A stretch of 64,000 nt of DNA, from the NCBI RefSeq assembly GCF_001543325.1, contig NZ_CP013355.1, positions 2,386,001 to 2,450,000 on the forward strand, in the 5' to 3' direction. The position numbers and the translations under genes were made by a program. Shown here piece after piece: positions 62,105 to 64,000 of the stretch. The notes under the pieces were generated by a model, which made no database searches, had not been told where the DNA came from, and saw nothing but the letters and a program-made list of their open reading frames with translations. Each line of letters begins with the position of its first letter. Positions within the stretch are counted from its first letter, which is position 1. The DNA is from Lutibacter profundi. GTDB lineage: Bacteria; Bacteroidota; Bacteroidia; Flavobacteriales; Flavobacteriaceae.

Positions 62105-62767
62105 ATGTATTTACTTTCAAAAGAATTGATATTTCCTCCAGTGCATTTAGCAAATGAAGATGGTTTGTTAGCTGTTGGCGGAGATTTATCTGCTGAAAGA
62201 TTATTGTTAGCTTATAAAAGTGGGATTTTTCCTTGGTACAATCAAGGAGAACCAATTATATGGTATAGTCCAAACCCTAGAATGGTGTTATTTCCAAGGG
62301 ATTTAAAAATTTCAAAAAGCATGAAACAAGTTATCCGTAGGGGTGATTTTACGGTTACTTTTAATCAAAATTTTTCAGAAGTAATTTCTAATTGTAAACA
62401 AGTTTATAGACCTTCAGATCAAGGTAAAACTTGGATAACTGATGAAATGGAACAAGCATATATAAAATTACATAAGGAAGGAGTTGCAAAATCTGTTGAA
62501 GTTTGGCAACATTTTGACTCTGCTCAATATAACAAAGAATTGGTTGGCGGATTGTATGGCGTAGATTTAGGAACTGTATTTTGTGGTGAAAGTATGTTTA
62601 GTAAAGTAAGTAATGCTTCAAAATTGGCCTTTATATATTTGACTCAAAAATTAGAAAAAGAAAACTATAAATTAATTGATTGCCAAGTGTACAATTCTCA
62701 TTTAGCTAGTTTAGGAGCCAAAGAAATAGGTAGAGATGAGTTTTTAACGTATCTAAATTTTGATTAG
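62105..62767 (+). CDS. aat: Leucyl/phenylalanyl-tRNA-protein transferase
   Basis: A 220-aa enzyme that adds leucine or phenylalanine to proteins starting with lysine or arginine and so marks them for ClpAP degradation (N-end rule). Typical blocks are GLLAVGGDLSAERLLLAY, GIFPWYNQGEPIIWYSP, NPRMVLFP and DLGTVFCGESMFSK. The ATG at 62105 is chosen because the earlier TTG codons overlap the -7 box. Length fits the family. Confidence 0.94.
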   Translation: MYLLSKELIFPPVHLANEDGLLAVGGDLSAERLLLAYKSGIFPWYNQGEPIIWYSPNPRMVLFPRDLKISKSMKQVIRRGDFTVTFNQNFSEVISNCKQVYRPSDQGKTWITDEMEQAYIKLHKEGVAKSVEVWQHFDSAQYNKELVGGLYGVDLGTVFCGESMFSKVSNASKLAFIYLTQKLEKENYKLIDCQVYNSHLASLGAKEIGRDEFLTYLNFD

Positions 62768-62828
62768 AAAAAATAGGATTAAAGTGTTCTTAAAAAGAAG
62801 AGTATACAAAATATTATTAGAAGTTCAC

Positions 62829-62836
62829 TATCTTTG
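62829..62836 (+). promoter_or_regulatory. Putative -7 box for the MazG-like gene
   Basis: TATCTTTG, 21 nt before the ATG at 62858. A TTG start at 62834 would lie in this box and is therefore rejected. Confidence 0.5.
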
Positions 62837-62857
62837 ATTTTTAGTAAAAATAATAAA

Positions 62858-63184
62858 ATGGATATTAAAAACGCTCAAATAATTGTTGATAATTGGATAA
62901 AAGAACATGGAGTTCGTTATTTTAATGAGCTTACAAATATGGCTCAATTAACCGAGGAAGTTGGAGAAGTAGCTCGTATTATCGCTAGACGCTATGGAGA
63001 ACAAAGTGAAAAAGAGAGTGATAAAGGAAAAGATTTGGGAGAAGAATTGGCTGATGTAGTTTTTGTGGTGTTGTGTTTGGCAAACCAAACAGGAATTGAT
63101 TTACAAGAAGCTTTTGATAAAAAAATGGATGTTAAAACCAAACGTGATCACAATCGCCATCATAACAACACAAAATTAAAATAG
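62858..63184 (+). CDS. MazG-like nucleotide pyrophosphohydrolase
   Basis: A 108-aa all-alpha NTP-PPase. The metal-binding motif is ExxE-12+x-ExxD: EEVGEVARIIARRYGEQ followed by LGEELADVVFVVLCLAN. These small one-domain members hydrolyse non-canonical or excess dNTPs. The ATG at 62858 gives the usual N-terminus. The next gene begins 2 nt after the stop, which indicates an operon. Confidence 0.9.
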   Translation: MDIKNAQIIVDNWIKEHGVRYFNELTNMAQLTEEVGEVARIIARRYGEQSEKESDKGKDLGEELADVVFVVLCLANQTGIDLQEAFDKKMDVKTKRDHNRHHNNTKLK

Positions 63185-63186
63185 AT

Positions 63187-63426
63187 ATGAATACGTATAA
63201 AAATCAGTCGTTTTTAAAATTAACAATTCGTTTTGGATTGGTGTTTTTAGTAATTGTTAGTGCTATAAAAATTATTATTTCTATTTTTAACCATAGCGGA
63301 ATTGACGGAATGATGGATGAGTATTTTTCACCAAATGGGTTTGAACAATTTGCAAAAACACAAGTTTTAATGTCGGCACTTTACGGTGCATTTATGGCAG
63401 GATATTACAGGTTTATAAAAAAATAA
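63187..63426 (+). CDS. Small membrane protein of unknown function
   Basis: A 79-aa protein with a hydrophobic helix at about residues 14-33 (FGLVFLVIVSAIKIIISIF) and a second near 58-73 (LMSALYGAFMAGYYRF). Between them is GIDGMMDEYFSPNGFEQF. It lies 2 nt after the MazG-like gene. I recognise no domain. Conserved position next to MazG in relatives would support it being a real gene. Confidence 0.75.
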   Translation: MNTYKNQSFLKLTIRFGLVFLVIVSAIKIIISIFNHSGIDGMMDEYFSPNGFEQFAKTQVLMSALYGAFMAGYYRFIKK

Positions 63427-63513
63427 CACCATAACTAGAAACAACGTAATTTTTTCGAAAGAAGCAAATTGTTTCATTGCATTCGAAATAATTAATTTCA
63501 GATTTCTAATTAT

Positions 63514-63585
63514 CACTTTGAGCGAAGTTGAAATGTTTTAATGAAATAATTTCACATAGATTTCTCGACTCCGCTCAAAATGACA
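63514..63585. repeat. Palindromic intergenic repeat
   Basis: CACTTTGAGCGAAGTTGAAA (63514-63533) is inverted against TTTCTCGACTCCGCTCAAAA (63561-63580) with a few mismatches. The sequence resembles the element at 1454-1504 and the inner part of 12356-12486. It lies between convergent genes and may serve as a terminator. Confidence 0.6.
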
Positions 63586-63600
63586 TTTAGGCATTTTTTA

Positions 63601-64000
63601 TCAATCTAAATTAATCAAGTCAATATCGCTTTGCTTTACTTTTTTATTGAGCTTTTTAACATCATTATCAAATACTGAATAAATTTTTGATAGCTCAGCA
63701 TCAATCAATTTTACAATTTCATTTTTAAATTCAATTGATTGATCTGTAGGTTTAAAATCACCTATTGAACTTAAAGAATTTAAATGTGCTAATTTGTTGT
63801 TTAGGCGAATTGGGAAATTTAAAGGATCTTGATTGCTTTTACTTTTTGTTTGATATAACACATTTTCATAGTTGGTTAATTCTTCTACAATTTTATCAGC
63901 CAAACCAATAATTTCTTTATTTTTTTCTTTATCTGAAATAGATGCTTTTAGCTGTTTTACTTGTTTTTTAACTTTTGTAATGTTTTTTAATGTTTTATGA
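63601..64000 (-). CDS. C-terminal part of a BNR/VPS10-type repeat protein (partial)
   Basis: The reading frame runs without a stop from its end at 63601 to the right window edge, so only the last 132 or so residues are visible. An apparent TTG start at 63903 is internal. The visible part is helical and lysine-rich, with KIVEELTNYENVLYQTK, FPIRLNNKLAHL and SIEFKNEIVKLIDAEL. This matches the C-terminal helical tail of large secreted WD40/BNR (sortilin-like, glycosyl hydrolase-labelled) proteins of Bacteroidota. The assignment rests on the tail only and is moderate. Confidence 0.6.
   Translation of the reverse strand, partial: HKTLKNITKVKKQVKQLKASISDKEKNKEIIGLADKIVEELTNYENVLYQTKSKSNQDPLNFPIRLNNKLAHLNSLSSIGDFKPTDQSIEFKNEIVKLIDAELSKIYSVFDNDVKKLNKKVKQSDIDLINLD

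Overview
The window looks like chromosomal DNA of a member of the Bacteroidota, most likely a marine Flavobacteriaceae (a Lutibacter- or Polaribacter-like organism is a guess only). The reasons are the AT-rich sequence, promoters of the TAnnTTTG (-7) type with few Shine-Dalgarno sites, a SusC/SusD pair, a type IX secretion (T9SS) adhesin with its PorP/SprF partner, a flavobacterial GGGP synthase and a TPP riboswitch in front of a TonB-dependent receptor. No rRNA, CRISPR array, prophage, integrase or transposase gene was seen.

Layout. 1-7 kb: a human-type sulfide:quinone oxidoreductase, a TPP-riboswitch-controlled TonB receptor (thiamine uptake) and a two-gene 2-oxoacid:acceptor oxidoreductase in which the gamma domain is fused to the beta subunit. 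6.9-10 kb: a tightly overlapping minus-strand operon (phosphopantetheinyl transferase, GGGP synthase, PnuC, NadR-like kinase, ArfB) convergent with the oxidoreductase. 10-12.3 kb: ahcY, a universal stress protein and tRNA-Ala(GGC).

12.3-22.1 kb: a probable genomic island. It starts at the intact tRNA-Ala and ends at a displaced, mutated copy of the tRNA 3' end with the same downstream DNA. Inside are an MFS/spermidine synthase-like fusion, a SusD/SusC pair, a FecR anti-sigma factor and a divergent ECF sigma factor. Together these resemble a cell-surface-signalling nutrient uptake locus. No integrase remains.

22-39 kb: mostly minus-strand housekeeping and accessory genes: a tricorn-type S41 protease, YifB, a LacI regulator overlapping a penicillin acylase, a small membrane protein/HTH pair, DinB, PEP carboxylase, TilS, PabB and dihydrolipoyl dehydrogenase.

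39.5-52.9 kb: the most striking locus. A 3371-residue secreted adhesin carries 26 nearly nucleotide-identical 249-bp SprB-type repeats, then Ig/PKD-like repeats and a C-terminal T9SS type B sorting domain. It is followed by porP/sprF and an OmpA-family gene, in what looks like one operon ending at a long hairpin terminator. The DNA just after it holds three copies of a short palindromic repeat.

53-64 kb: a CAP-domain lipoprotein, an M3 peptidase, purK-purE, a Rieske-like lipoprotein that has lost both histidine ligands, greA, a HIT protein, a histidine kinase, a flavin reductase-like protein, a DUF3127 protein, aat, a MazG-type pyrophosphohydrolase and the C-terminal end of a large BNR/VPS10-type protein cut by the window edge.
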